Source: Nitrospinaceae bacterium | GTDB lineage: Bacteria > Nitrospinota > Nitrospinia > Nitrospinales > Nitrospinaceae | Direction of reading: 5' to 3' | DNA: 64,000 nt | Assembly (NCBI GenBank): GCA_024644405.1 | Contig: JAHELC010000038.1 | Coordinates: 181,285-245,284, forward strand | In this document: piece after piece, positions 55,281 to 63,110 of the stretch | Position numbering within the stretch: position 1 is the stretch's first letter | How the letters are laid out: every line of letters begins with the position of its first letter | Notes under the pieces: model-generated | Seen by the model: only the letters and a program-made list of their open reading frames with translations | What the model was told of the DNA's origin: nothing | The model's database searches: none | Position numbers and translations under genes: made by a program

Positions 55281-56084
55281 TCAAGCTGTTCCGCAAAACT
55301 CTTCGTAATCAATTAACTCTTTGATGGTCGGGTTATCGCCGCACACCGGGCAATTGACATCCCGCTTGAGTTTCAACTTCCGGAATTCTGTATTCAACGC
55401 GTCGTAGATGAGCAGTTTGCCCGCCAATGATTCGCCGATGCCCAGTACCAGTTTCAGTGTTTCTACCGCCTGAATGTTGCCGATGATTCCCGCCAATACG
55501 CCCAGCACGCCGCCTTCCTGACAATTCGGGACCAATCCCGGCGGCGGCGGTTCCGGATACAGACAGCGGTAACACGGGCCGTTGTTCGGATCGAACACCG
55601 TGGCCTGTCCTTCGAACCGGAAAATACTGCCGTGAATGTTGATCTTGTTCATCAGCACGCAGGCGTCGTTGATCAGGAACCGGGTCGCAAAATTGTCCGA
55701 CCCGTCGACAATGTAGTCGTACCCTTCAAACAACTCCTTAATATTTTGCGAATTGATCCGCTCGTTGTAGAGGGTGACCTTGACGTCCGGGTTGAGTGCG
55801 GCGATGGTCTTCTTGGCCGATTCGGTTTTCAGCATGCCGATCCGCTCGGTGGAGTGGATGATCTGCCGCTGCAGGTTGCTGAGGTCGACCGTGTCGAAAT
55901 CCACGATGCCAAGGTGGCCGATTCCGGCGGCGGCGAGATAATACGCCGCAGGCGAACCCAGACCGCCGGCGCCGATCATCAGCACGCGCGCGTCCAGCAT
56001 TTTACGCTGGCCCACCCCGCCCACTTCCGGCAGGATGATGTGGCGGCTGTAGCGTTCAATCTGCTCGTCGGTAAAATCGGTCAT
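55281..56084 (-). CDS. moeB: MoeB/ThiF-family adenylyltransferase for the sulfur carrier
   Basis: 267 residues. Ubiquitin-E1-like: YSRHIILPEVGGVGQ, nucleotide loop GAGGLGSP, DxDxVDLSNLQRQ, and two zinc pairs CYRC and CPVC. It adenylates the C-terminal Gly of ubiquitin-like carriers. The C-terminal ELIDYEEFCG ends like MoeZ/MoeB of CysO pathways, but the rhodanese domain of MoeZ is absent, so the sulfur donor must be another protein. The ATG overlaps the cysO stop (TAATG). Could also serve MoaD if no other MoeB is present. Confidence 0.92.
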   Translation of the reverse strand: MTDFTDEQIERYSRHIILPEVGGVGQRKMLDARVLMIGAGGLGSPAAYYLAAAGIGHLGIVDFDTVDLSNLQRQIIHSTERIGMLKTESAKKTIAALNPDVKVTLYNERINSQNIKELFEGYDYIVDGSDNFATRFLINDACVLMNKINIHGSIFRFEGQATVFDPNNGPCYRCLYPEPPPPGLVPNCQEGGVLGVLAGIIGNIQAVETLKLVLGIGESLAGKLLIYDALNTEFRKLKLKRDVNCPVCGDNPTIKELIDYEEFCGTA

Positions 56085-56365
56085 TAAAGAACTCCACCGG
56101 CGATGGCGGGGATGATGGATACTTCGTCGCCATCCTTGATCTTGGTCTTTTCGCCATCCAGAAACCGGATGTCTTCCTCATTGAGATAGATGTTGATAAA
56201 CCGTCTCGGGGTTCCGTTCTCTTCACAAATACGCTCCTTGATGCCCCCGAACTGGCTTTCCAGATTGTTTAATATATCGGCAATCGTACCGCCTTCCGCC
56301 GAAACCTCCGCCTGATTGTTGGTCAGTTTCATCAGAGGCGTGGGAATTCTTACTTTGACTGACAT
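56084..56365 (-). CDS. cysO: CysO-like ubiquitin-fold sulfur carrier with GGVL tail
   Basis: 93 residues, beta-grasp ThiS/MoaD fold. RRFINIYLNEEDIRFLDGE and DGDEVSIIPAIAGG closely resemble M. tuberculosis CysO. The diglycine is not terminal: two more residues (Val-Leu) precede TAA, so a peptidase must trim the tail before activation by MoeB. JAMM-type peptidases do this for related carriers; none is encoded in this window. Its stop overlaps the moeB start. GGAG-type ribosome site upstream. Confidence 0.9.
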   Translation of the reverse strand: MSVKVRIPTPLMKLTNNQAEVSAEGGTIADILNNLESQFGGIKERICEENGTPRRFINIYLNEEDIRFLDGEKTKIKDGDEVSIIPAIAGGVL

Positions 56366-56378
56366 GTTGCTTTCTCCT

Positions 56379-57617
56379 TTAAACCGTTATGCTGTTGGCA
56401 AATTCTTCTTCAAAACTCTGAATATTGGGTTGAATGACCGCCGGCGCGGTGTAGTGACCGTTCAACGCTTCCTGCGTTTTGAGCCCGTTGCCGGTGATGC
56501 AGATGACCGTGGTTTCGTCCGGCTTGATGCGGCCCTGCTTGATCAGTTTCTGGGTGACGCCCAGGGTCACGCCGCCTGCCGTTTCCGTGAAAACACCTTC
56601 GGTTTCCGCCAGCAGTTTCATGGCTTCCACCACTTCTTCGTCCGATACGTCTTCGCCCCAGCCACCGCTTTCGTTGGTAGTCTTGATTCCGTAGTACCCG
56701 TCCGCCGGGTTGCCGATGGCGATCGATTTGGCGATGGTGTTGGGTTTCACCGGGATGATGGTGTCCGTGCCGTTTTTGATCGCCGTGGTCACCGGTGAAC
56801 AGCCGGTGGCCTGCGCCGCGAATATTTTGGTGTTCACTTTGCCGATCAATCCCAACATCTCAAATTCGTGGAAGGCTTTATAGATTTTGGTGATCAGCGA
56901 ACTGCCCGCGACCGGGACGACCACGTTATCGGGAGTTTTCCAGCCCAGTTGCTCTGCGATTTCGTAACCGTAACTTTTGGAGCCGTCACCGTAATAGGGG
57001 CGGATGTTGATGTTGACGAATGCCCATTGATGATTCACACCGATCTCACTGCACAAACGGTTGACGTCATCGTAACTGCCGTGCACGGCAATCAATTGTG
57101 CGCCGTAAATCTGAGTGCCGAGAATCTTGCCGGCCTCCAGCCCGTCGGGAATGATGATACAGCTTTTGAGTCCCGCTTCCGCCGCGTGTGCGGCGACCGA
57201 GTTGGCCAGGTTGCCGGTCGAGGCGCAGGAGATGGTATCGAAACCGAATTCGATCGCCTTGGAAACGGCGACGGCGACGACCCGGTCCTTGAACGAAAAC
57301 GTCGGATGATTGACCGAATCGTTTTTGAGGTACAGGTTTTTCAGGCCCAGCGCCTTGCCCAGGTTCCTGGCGCGTATCAGCGGGGTGAATCCCGTGTGGA
57401 GGCCGACTTTGGGCGGCTCGTCGATTGGCATGAACTCTTTATAACGCCACATGGAAGGCGGGCCGTCCTGGATGCTTTTCCGGGTGACCACTTTGCCGAT
57501 GCCGGTATAATCGTAATCAACTTCCAACGGTCCGAAACAGTACTCGCACACGTGGATCGGCAGTTTTTCGTAATCCTTGCCACATTCCTTACAGCGTAAG
57601 CCTTTGACAAATCCCAT
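56379..57617 (-). CDS. thrC: Threonine synthase
   Basis: 412 residues, PLP-dependent conversion of O-phosphohomoserine to threonine. N-terminal zinc ribbon C9xxC12, C24xxC27 (RCKECG, CEYCFG), then PLP-binding SFKDRVVAVAVSK and CASTGNLANSVAAHAA, and C-terminal TGNGLKT. AGGGAAG precedes ATG 57617. Between cysK and cysO in one operon, 13-14 bases to each neighbour. Its place in a cysteine operon links homoserine and serine-derived amino-acid synthesis; alternative substrates are not indicated. Confidence 0.93.
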   Translation of the reverse strand: MGFVKGLRCKECGKDYEKLPIHVCEYCFGPLEVDYDYTGIGKVVTRKSIQDGPPSMWRYKEFMPIDEPPKVGLHTGFTPLIRARNLGKALGLKNLYLKNDSVNHPTFSFKDRVVAVAVSKAIEFGFDTISCASTGNLANSVAAHAAEAGLKSCIIIPDGLEAGKILGTQIYGAQLIAVHGSYDDVNRLCSEIGVNHQWAFVNINIRPYYGDGSKSYGYEIAEQLGWKTPDNVVVPVAGSSLITKIYKAFHEFEMLGLIGKVNTKIFAAQATGCSPVTTAIKNGTDTIIPVKPNTIAKSIAIGNPADGYYGIKTTNESGGWGEDVSDEEVVEAMKLLAETEGVFTETAGGVTLGVTQKLIKQGRIKPDETTVICITGNGLKTQEALNGHYTAPAVIQPNIQSFEEEFANSITV

Positions 57618-57629
57618 AACTTCCCTGTG

Positions 57630-58565
57630 TTAAAAATATTGATAAAAACTGAAATACCGCTCCCCGGTATCCGGCAGGATAACCACTACGTTTTTCCCCG
57701 GTCCCAAATCCTGCGCGGCATGATGCGCGGCGCACACTGCAGCGCCGGAGGAGATGCCCACCAGCAGACCTTCTTCCTTGGCCAGCCGTTGGGAATATTG
57801 AAACGCATCTTCGTCGGATACCGGACGTATTTCGTCGAGTATCTTCATGTTGAGCACCTTCGGCTGAAACCCGGCGCCGATGCCCTGAATTTTATGCGGT
57901 CCGGGCGCCATGCCCGAAAGCACCGCCGAAGTCGCCGGCTCCACGCCGATGACTTTGGTGTGACTGAAATGTTCCTTTAAAACTTCGCCGGCGCCGGTAA
58001 TCGTTCCGCCGGTGCCGATCCCCGCGACGAACGCATCGACCGTATCGCCTTCCATCGCCGAGATGATTTCGGGTCCGGTGGTCTGCCGGTGAATTTCCGG
58101 ATTGGCCGGGTTGTTGAACTGTTGCGGCATGTAGTATTCCGGATTCTCTGCGACCAGTTCCTCCGCCCGCTCGATGGTGCCCTGCATGCCGAATTCGGCC
58201 CGGCTGAGCTCGACGATGGCGCCGTAACTTTCCAACAGGACGCGGCGCTCCATGCTCATGTTCTCGGACATCACCAGGATAACTTTGTATCCCTTAAACG
58301 CTCCTACCAGTGCGAGTCCGATGCCGGTGTTGCCGCTGGTCGGCTCGATAATGGTCGCGCCGGGTTTGAGCAGTCCCTTGCTTTCGGCGTCCTCGATCAT
58401 CGCCAAAGCGATCCGGTCCTTAACACTGCCGCCGGGGTTGGTCGATTCCAACTTGGCGTAAATATTGGCTCCGTTAGAGGGGACCACACGGCTCAGCTTG
58501 ACCAGCGGTGTGCCGCCGATGAGTTCCAGACTGTTTTCTGATTTTAACCTGAATTTTTCCAGCAT
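57630..58565 (-). CDS. cysK: Cysteine synthase A (O-acetylserine sulfhydrylase)
   Basis: 311 residues. Standard CysK: GGTPLVKLSR near the start, PLP Lys49 in NPGGSVKDRIALAM, EPTSGNTGIGLALV, AGIGTGGTITGAGEVL and a C-terminal DTGERYFSFYQYF, the tail region that in CysK enzymes interacts with serine acetyltransferase in other species. Makes cysteine from O-acetylserine and sulfide. First gene of the operon; the promoter at 58613-58640 serves it. With the CysM route downstream, the cell has two ways to cysteine. Confidence 0.95.
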   Translation of the reverse strand: MLEKFRLKSENSLELIGGTPLVKLSRVVPSNGANIYAKLESTNPGGSVKDRIALAMIEDAESKGLLKPGATIIEPTSGNTGIGLALVGAFKGYKVILVMSENMSMERRVLLESYGAIVELSRAEFGMQGTIERAEELVAENPEYYMPQQFNNPANPEIHRQTTGPEIISAMEGDTVDAFVAGIGTGGTITGAGEVLKEHFSHTKVIGVEPATSAVLSGMAPGPHKIQGIGAGFQPKVLNMKILDEIRPVSDEDAFQYSQRLAKEEGLLVGISSGAAVCAAHHAAQDLGPGKNVVVILPDTGERYFSFYQYF

Positions 58566-58612
58566 AAAACGGCTGAAACACCTCGTAATTGAACGATTTA
58601 GGTAAACCCCGA

Positions 58613-58640
58613 ATTATACGGGAACCCGGTGCGAAGTCAA
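58613..58640 (-). promoter_or_regulatory. Sigma70-type promoter of the cysK operon
   Basis: Minus strand: -35 TTGACT (58635-58640), 16-base spacer, -10 TATAAT (58613-58618), about 48 bases before the cysK ATG. The rest of the 58566-58930 gap holds no gene, only a palindrome at 58860. Confidence 0.75.
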
Positions 58641-58854
58641 CAAATCAACTCCGCCAACTCCCGGATTTTCCGGTATTCGAGCGGTTACGGGTCAATTATA
58701 TCACGCCAGCCGACCCTCACAAGAGCCTTAAACCCCTAAATTTTAAGAATCTTAAGGAGTTTTCGCGAGGACGGCGAATCACCGCCTCCTGTCCGGGGGG
58801 GGTATGGGCTGACCGGGTTTTCCAAAAGAATGGGGCTGAGCGCCATTTAGAAAT

Positions 58855-58875
58855 TGGGTCCGGCGTCACGCTGGC
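58855..58875. repeat. Palindrome of the AGCGTWACGCT family (diverged)
   Basis: TGGGTCCGGCGTCACGCTGGC, a diverged member (one substitution in each half) of the repeat seen at 34294, 49450 and 61646, with the same GGTCC flank. It lies about 55 bases before the 58931 gene. Confidence 0.55.
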
Positions 58876-58930
58876 GGGTAGGAATATGATATGCTTGGCT
58901 TTTCCAAAAGCTGATCAGGGAGTTGAGGCA

Positions 58931-59293
58931 ATGAGTGCGCAAAATCTGTTGATCGAAATCAAAAAACACATCCCGCTGAGGGCCTACGGCAACGGGCCGG
59001 TGGTCGAGATGATGCGCGAACTGGGCCTGCACGCCAACAAGAAGACCCAGCTCACCGTCACCGACGTGTTCCGCGACAGCGAATCGGGCGAATTGGTCTG
59101 CCAGGTAAAGGCGGACGGGGTAGACAGTTTCAGTGCGGCGCTCACCAACCTCAAGCTTGATATCACCCATCCCCTCTATCGCCAGGTGAAAAACTACCGC
59201 GACGAAGTGGCCAATGCCCTGGTCCAGCCGGAGGACGCCCCCAACGTCAACTCCTCCTCCTTCCGCATGGGCAGTCTCTACGGCAAGCGCTGA
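58931..59293 (+). CDS. Small conserved-looking protein of unknown function
   Basis: 120 residues, soluble. It reads IEIKKHIPLRAYGNGPVVEMMRELGL, then LTVTDVFRDSESGELVCQVKA (beta-strand pattern), and LDITHPLYRQVKNYRDEVANAL. No signal, Cys pairs or known motif. Start ATG 58931 follows GGGAG at about eight bases; the frame is open back to 58589 but without ribosome site and through a palindromic repeat. A hairpin (GCGGGGAATCCCCGC, 59295-59309) directly follows the stop and may act as a weak terminator. Confidence 0.7.
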   Translation: MSAQNLLIEIKKHIPLRAYGNGPVVEMMRELGLHANKKTQLTVTDVFRDSESGELVCQVKADGVDSFSAALTNLKLDITHPLYRQVKNYRDEVANALVQPEDAPNVNSSSFRMGSLYGKR

Positions 59294-59495
59294 GGCGGGG
59301 AATCCCCGCAGATAAATTTGCTTCCGCTGACCCCGCGCAGGCGGTGCTCCGTGCGTTATAGTCCCAGTAATAACTTATTGAATTTATTGTAAATAAATGC
59401 CCATTTCCGGCATTCTGCAATTTGCATTTCCCTTGTTCGGGGGTTTGCCTTATCCTGAGAATTAAGCCAAAACTGCCTCAACAAAGGGACAAACG

Positions 59496-60029
59496 ATGCA
59501 CATTATCCTGGGAATTCTCGGTTCGGTGATCACCATCCTGGTATTGGTGAACCGTTTGTCTGAAACAGGCATTGATTTGGGTAAGTTGAATCCGTTCGCC
59601 TGGGCCCGGCGCCGCAAATGGCAGAAGAAGTATTATGCCGACCCCGCCTTTTCCCTGGACAGCCCGATGGAGGCCGTTGCGGGCCTGTTGTACGTGATGG
59701 CCAAATGTTCCGGCGAGATCTCCCGCGAGCAGAAGGATTACCTGCTGGAACTGTTCCAAAACGAGTTCCGCCTCAGTGAGGACAAGGCCCGCGAATTGTT
59801 GTCCTCCTCCAGTTTCCTGTTGAAGGATGAGGACCAGATTATCGACCACCTGAAAGATTTCTTGAAGCCCAGCCTCGCCAAATTCGATTCCGAGAAAAAA
59901 GCCTCCGCCCTCGCTATGCTCCACAAGGTGTCCAACTGCGAAGGCAACCGCACCGCCAGACAGGAAGAATTCCTCAACAAAGCCACCCCCTTCTTCCAGG
60001 ACACCCCCGAATCGCAAAGGAAGTGGTAA
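59496..60029 (+). CDS. TerB-like protein with N-terminal membrane anchor
   Basis: 177 residues. An N-terminal hydrophobic helix (HIILGILGSVITILVLVN) is followed by a region of charged linker (ARRRKWQKKYYA) and an all-helical domain with MEAVAGLLYVMAKCSGEISREQKD and Glu/Asp-rich helices, the appearance of the TerB/DjlA-N helical fold, which also has acidic pairs for metal. No J domain is fused. AAAGGGA precedes the ATG. Role unknown; TerB domains occur in stress and envelope proteins. Followed at once by an AT-rich gene. Confidence 0.75.
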   Translation: MHIILGILGSVITILVLVNRLSETGIDLGKLNPFAWARRRKWQKKYYADPAFSLDSPMEAVAGLLYVMAKCSGEISREQKDYLLELFQNEFRLSEDKARELLSSSSFLLKDEDQIIDHLKDFLKPSLAKFDSEKKASALAMLHKVSNCEGNRTARQEEFLNKATPFFQDTPESQRKW

Positions 60030-60087
60030 ATAAACTAAATATATTGCGCTAAATAGCTCAATTGCAACTGTTGGAGTTTAGAAGAAT

Positions 60088-60756
60088 ATGAGAATTCAAC
60101 CTACCAAGCGCATAGGCGGAGAAAGGTCTAATTTGTATTCTAAGTCTAAATTTACCAATTGGACTCGGTTTGATCCATTTTTCTTAGAAATCAAAGCAAT
60201 ACCGGATAACTTTCCTCCTGAGTACATTTTTGAAATCCAAGCAGATGAAAAAATAAAAATATTCTCTTTAGATATCCAAGCTGGTTTTATTAGACCTTTT
60301 GATTCCAAAGATGTTGTCGAATATTTAAAGAAGGTGCCCGAAGAATTTCTTAAAGGAATTGGAGGAATCTATCTGTTAGGTGGGACCAGCAAGCAGAGGA
60401 AAGCATCCTTTGGGAGTTTGTTTTGCTATGGATGTTATTGGATAGGTGATATCTATCTCCATGCTTTTCCTGAAAAGAGGATGGCTTTGTCTTTTAAGAA
60501 AAGACAACCAAATCCTTCAATTTTAGAAGAATACAGACGTGCAAACGCAGATATAAAGAATATTAAGGGCGAATTAAATATTTCATTCGATATTGGAAGT
60601 TTGAAAAGTTTCTTTCTACGGGATGTGTTGATGCATGAAATTGGCCACCATGTCGATAGAAACAATCAAGATAAGACGAATAGAAAGGCCGAGAAGTTTG
60701 CGGAATGGTTTGCCTCCGAGTATGGCTACCGCTTGCCCGCAATTTCGTCCCGTTAA
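60088..60756 (+). CDS. AT-rich HExxH metalloprotease-like protein
   Basis: 222 residues. HEIGHH at 183-188 forms a zincin motif (His183, Glu184, His187), followed by a Glu/Ala-rich segment AEKFAEWFASEY whose Glu may be the third ligand. No signal peptide. The N-terminal 180 residues show no known domain; FCYGCYWIGDIYLHA has two Cys. Base composition is visibly AT-richer than both neighbours (AAA, ATT, TTT codons favoured), suggesting recent acquisition. GGAG lies about 11 bases before the ATG. Resembles ImmA/IrrE-like zincins only in the motif; substrate unknown. Confidence 0.7.
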   Translation: MRIQPTKRIGGERSNLYSKSKFTNWTRFDPFFLEIKAIPDNFPPEYIFEIQADEKIKIFSLDIQAGFIRPFDSKDVVEYLKKVPEEFLKGIGGIYLLGGTSKQRKASFGSLFCYGCYWIGDIYLHAFPEKRMALSFKKRQPNPSILEEYRRANADIKNIKGELNISFDIGSLKSFFLRDVLMHEIGHHVDRNNQDKTNRKAEKFAEWFASEYGYRLPAISSR

Positions 60757-60966
60757 CTGCATCGCATTTCTAACTTCCTACACTCACCTATCGATAGTTG
60801 AAAACCAGTCTCAAAAGAGGGGGGTTGATCTGGGTTTTGTCGCTCCCGAATCAAAGCGATTGAAAAAGGCCTTCTTAGGCGCGGCGTGGTCCGGAGGACC
60901 GGAAAAGCCCGTGTTTAAAGCCTCTAACGGGAATCAAGAATTATGTGTTCGCTCTTGCGAATTGGA
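60757..60966 (+). other. Intergenic region after the HExxH gene
   Basis: No supported gene in the first 210 bases of the 60757-61124 gap. A 111-codon frame here starts inside the preceding gene and has no ribosome site. The remainder of the gap holds the promoter at 60967 and a leader of about 125 bases with a small AGGGG/CCCCT hairpin. Confidence 0.4.
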
Positions 60967-60994
60967 TTGACTCCTCTGTTTGGGTTCATATAAT
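60967..60994 (+). promoter_or_regulatory. Sigma70-type promoter of the Lys-rich secreted protein gene
   Basis: -35 TTGACT (60967-60972), 16-base spacer, -10 TATAAT (60989-60994), the same hexamers and spacing as the cysK promoter. The leader to ATG 61125 is about 125 bases. Confidence 0.7.
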
Positions 60995-61124
60995 CTAGCT
61001 CAACGTAATGGCCCACTAGGGGTAGTCCCCTGACAGAAGGCCCGGATCATCAACGCAAAAGAACCCCAGGCCAGCGCAAGCCGTACGGCGTTTCAACACA
61101 AACCATTTTCATAGTGAGGTAAAT

Positions 61125-61406
61125 ATGAAAAAGATCATGGCAGTGGTGTTTGCATTGATGTTTGTTGCTTCGATGATGTTTACCGGCACGGCTTTTGCCG
61201 GCGCTAAAGATAAGGCCAAGGCTCCGATGTCGGATATGGCCAAGGACGGTGAAAAAGTCTCTGAAGATGCCAAGTCCAAGGGCAAAAGCGCCGAAGCGAA
61301 GATGCGCCAGAAGGAAAAGAAAATGAAAAAAGAAAAGAAGCACAAAAAGGATAAAATGAAAAAAGCGAAGAAAGACAAGATGGATAAGATGAAGGGTATG
61401 AGATAA
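61125..61406 (+). CDS. Small secreted Lys/Met-rich protein
   Basis: 93 residues. Sec signal (IMAVVFALMFVASMMFTGTAFA, cleavage before GAKD), then a mature part of about 68 residues composed almost only of Lys, Met, Asp, Glu, Ala and Ser, the last 40 being KK-M-KK type repeats ending KMDKMKGMR. Highly basic, disordered or helical. Strong promoter, ribosome site and terminator show an expressed gene. Low complexity prevents a family call; a nucleic-acid, phosphate- or metal-binding role is guesswork. Confidence 0.8.
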   Translation: MKKIMAVVFALMFVASMMFTGTAFAGAKDKAKAPMSDMAKDGEKVSEDAKSKGKSAEAKMRQKEKKMKKEKKHKKDKMKKAKKDKMDKMKGMR

Positions 61407-61470
61407 GATCTATCGAATAGATTGAAGGTCCGGCTCACAGATGGGTTGAGGCCAGGCTTTTGTAATGAGG

Positions 61471-61509
61471 TCCCATGCAGGCAATGCAGTCTGCGTGGGA
61501 TTTTTTTTT
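61471..61509 (+). terminator. Rho-independent terminator
   Basis: TCCCATGCAGG and TCTGCGTGGGA pair over about ten positions with one G-T wobble, followed by nine T. Lies 65 bases after the Lys-rich gene. Confidence 0.85.
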
Positions 61510-61640
61510 GGCGGAGTACCTCCGCAGGTAATTTAAACAAAGATTCTTAGTCGCTGCCGCTCCTCAGAATGACAGACAACTCCGCTCCAAATTATTTGCA
61601 GGCGATGTTTTTAAATTTGACCGCGCACCGGGGTTTTATT

Positions 61641-61660
61641 TAGGTCAAGCGTTACGCTTG
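61641..61660. repeat. Palindrome of the AGCGTWACGCT family overlapping a gene end
   Basis: TAGGTCAAGCGTTACGCTTG; 61646-61660 is a 15-base palindrome with core AGCGTTACGCT, identical in its centre to the copy at 49450. It includes the stop and last codons of the radical SAM gene. Confidence 0.75.
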
Positions 61661-62995
61661 CTCGGAATTGATGAACTTTTTGAGGAAGGGGAACATGGCG
61701 CCGCGTTTGGTGATCATTTCCTCGCGGGATTTCTGTACGACCTGTTCGTCGATGAGGGCGACGCCGCGTTCGGTGGCGAATTTCTCGATACCCTGTACCA
61801 CCATGCCGCGTGCGAAAGAGGGGATGCGGTCCAGCCGCGATTTCGCTTCGTCGGTCCATTTCTGACGGTACTCGACTTCCAGTCCCAGCGTGTCTTCAAT
61901 CTTGAGCTCAATGGCCTTGCCGCCATGCTTGCCGGGTTCGTAGTCGCACGAGTTGTCCTCGGCCATGTAGTTGCCGGTTTCGGCAAAGGCGCGTGCCCGG
62001 CAGCCGGAACACATGGCGGAAAACTCGCAGGTTCCGCATTTGCCTTCGAGCTGTTTGCGGTCGCGCAATTGCACCATCAGCGGCGCGGTTTCCCACAGGT
62101 TCTTGAAGGTGTCGGTTTTGAGATTGCCCACCGACTCCTCGATGAACGGGCAGGGCGTCAGGTTGCCCTCGGGACTGATGCGCGAATAATGCGTGCCCGC
62201 CGGACAGCCGCCGGAGTAGGTGCGCTGGTAGACGGACTCGGGATCGTTCTCGTACACCACGCGTTTGTACTGCGGCGCGCACTTGGAATTGATCATCAGT
62301 TTGCCTTTGTACTTCATTTGCTGTTCGTACAGAATTTTCAGCGCTTCTTCGTAGGCGGCGTTGGAGATATCGGTATTGCCCTGGCCGCGTCCGGTGCACA
62401 CCAGGAAGTACAGGTTGAACGCCACCGCGCCGATTTTCTCGGCGAAGGCGATCACGTCGGGAATTTCCTTGTAGTTCATTTCAGAGACCGACATCTGGAT
62501 GAGGAAGTCGACGCCCACCTCGTTGAGGATGTCGAACGCCTCCATCGATTTCTGCCAGGCGCTTTCCACCCCGCGGAACTTGTCGTGCTTTTCGGCCATC
62601 ATGGAATCGATGCTGATGCCCACGCCGTGGGCTCCCGCTTCTTTAATTTTCTGCGCATTTTCGTGATTGATGATGGTGCCGTTGGTGCCCAGCACCACCA
62701 TGAACTTGCGGTCGGCGGCGTATTTGACGATGTCGTAGATGTCGGGACGCAGCAGTGGTTCGCCGCCGGTGAGGATCAGAAACGCGTTGGGGTTGACCTC
62801 CGCGATCTGGTCGACGACACGGAAACATTCTTCGGTATTGAGCTCGTCGGTGCGGAAGCCGCCGCGGAAATCCGCGTCCAGATAGCAATGGTCGCAGTTC
62901 AGGTTGCACCGCTTGGTGAGGTTCCACGAAATAGAGTAGGCGCGGAACGGATTTTTCTGTTCAACGGGCTGGGCTTCGGTCGCTGTCGGTTCCAT
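61652..62995 (-). CDS. Radical SAM/SPASM protein with C-terminal PCP_red-like domain
   Basis: 447 residues. Radical SAM core with C30-x3-C34-x2-C37 (TKRCNLNCDHCYLD) and LILTGGEPLLRPDI, then a SPASM-type cluster region (CPAG, LTPCPF, KCGTCEFSAMCSGCRARA, CDYEPG). The last 65 residues (LDRIPSFARGMVVQGIEKFA, ATERGVALIDEQVVQ) match the PCP_red domain of protochlorophyllide-reductase-type proteins. The core is closest in style to heme-biosynthesis radical SAM enzymes (AhbD, NirJ), so a role in heme or modified-tetrapyrrole synthesis is likely but unproven. Divergent from a cytochrome c gene 115 bases away. Confidence 0.88.
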   Translation of the reverse strand: MEPTATEAQPVEQKNPFRAYSISWNLTKRCNLNCDHCYLDADFRGGFRTDELNTEECFRVVDQIAEVNPNAFLILTGGEPLLRPDIYDIVKYAADRKFMVVLGTNGTIINHENAQKIKEAGAHGVGISIDSMMAEKHDKFRGVESAWQKSMEAFDILNEVGVDFLIQMSVSEMNYKEIPDVIAFAEKIGAVAFNLYFLVCTGRGQGNTDISNAAYEEALKILYEQQMKYKGKLMINSKCAPQYKRVVYENDPESVYQRTYSGGCPAGTHYSRISPEGNLTPCPFIEESVGNLKTDTFKNLWETAPLMVQLRDRKQLEGKCGTCEFSAMCSGCRARAFAETGNYMAEDNSCDYEPGKHGGKAIELKIEDTLGLEVEYRQKWTDEAKSRLDRIPSFARGMVVQGIEKFATERGVALIDEQVVQKSREEMITKRGAMFPFLKKFINSEQA

Positions 62996-63110
62996 GATAT
63001 AGTGCCCCGGGAGCAGGCAAAATCCTTATCTTATAAAGAGATGGCCCCAGCAGGGCGGCTCGGTTCGCATTAATTGACAGAGAATCTTATCATATTTTTG
63101 AAGGGCGGAT

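Noticed and set aside
58589..58930. Upstream extension of the 120-residue protein gene
   Set aside because: No ribosome site at the upper ATG, and it crosses a palindromic repeat; ATG 58931 has GGGAG.
61658..63073. 471-codon open frame opposite the radical SAM gene
   Set aside because: Val/Gly/His-rich antisense shadow without motifs; the minus strand has the Cys clusters.
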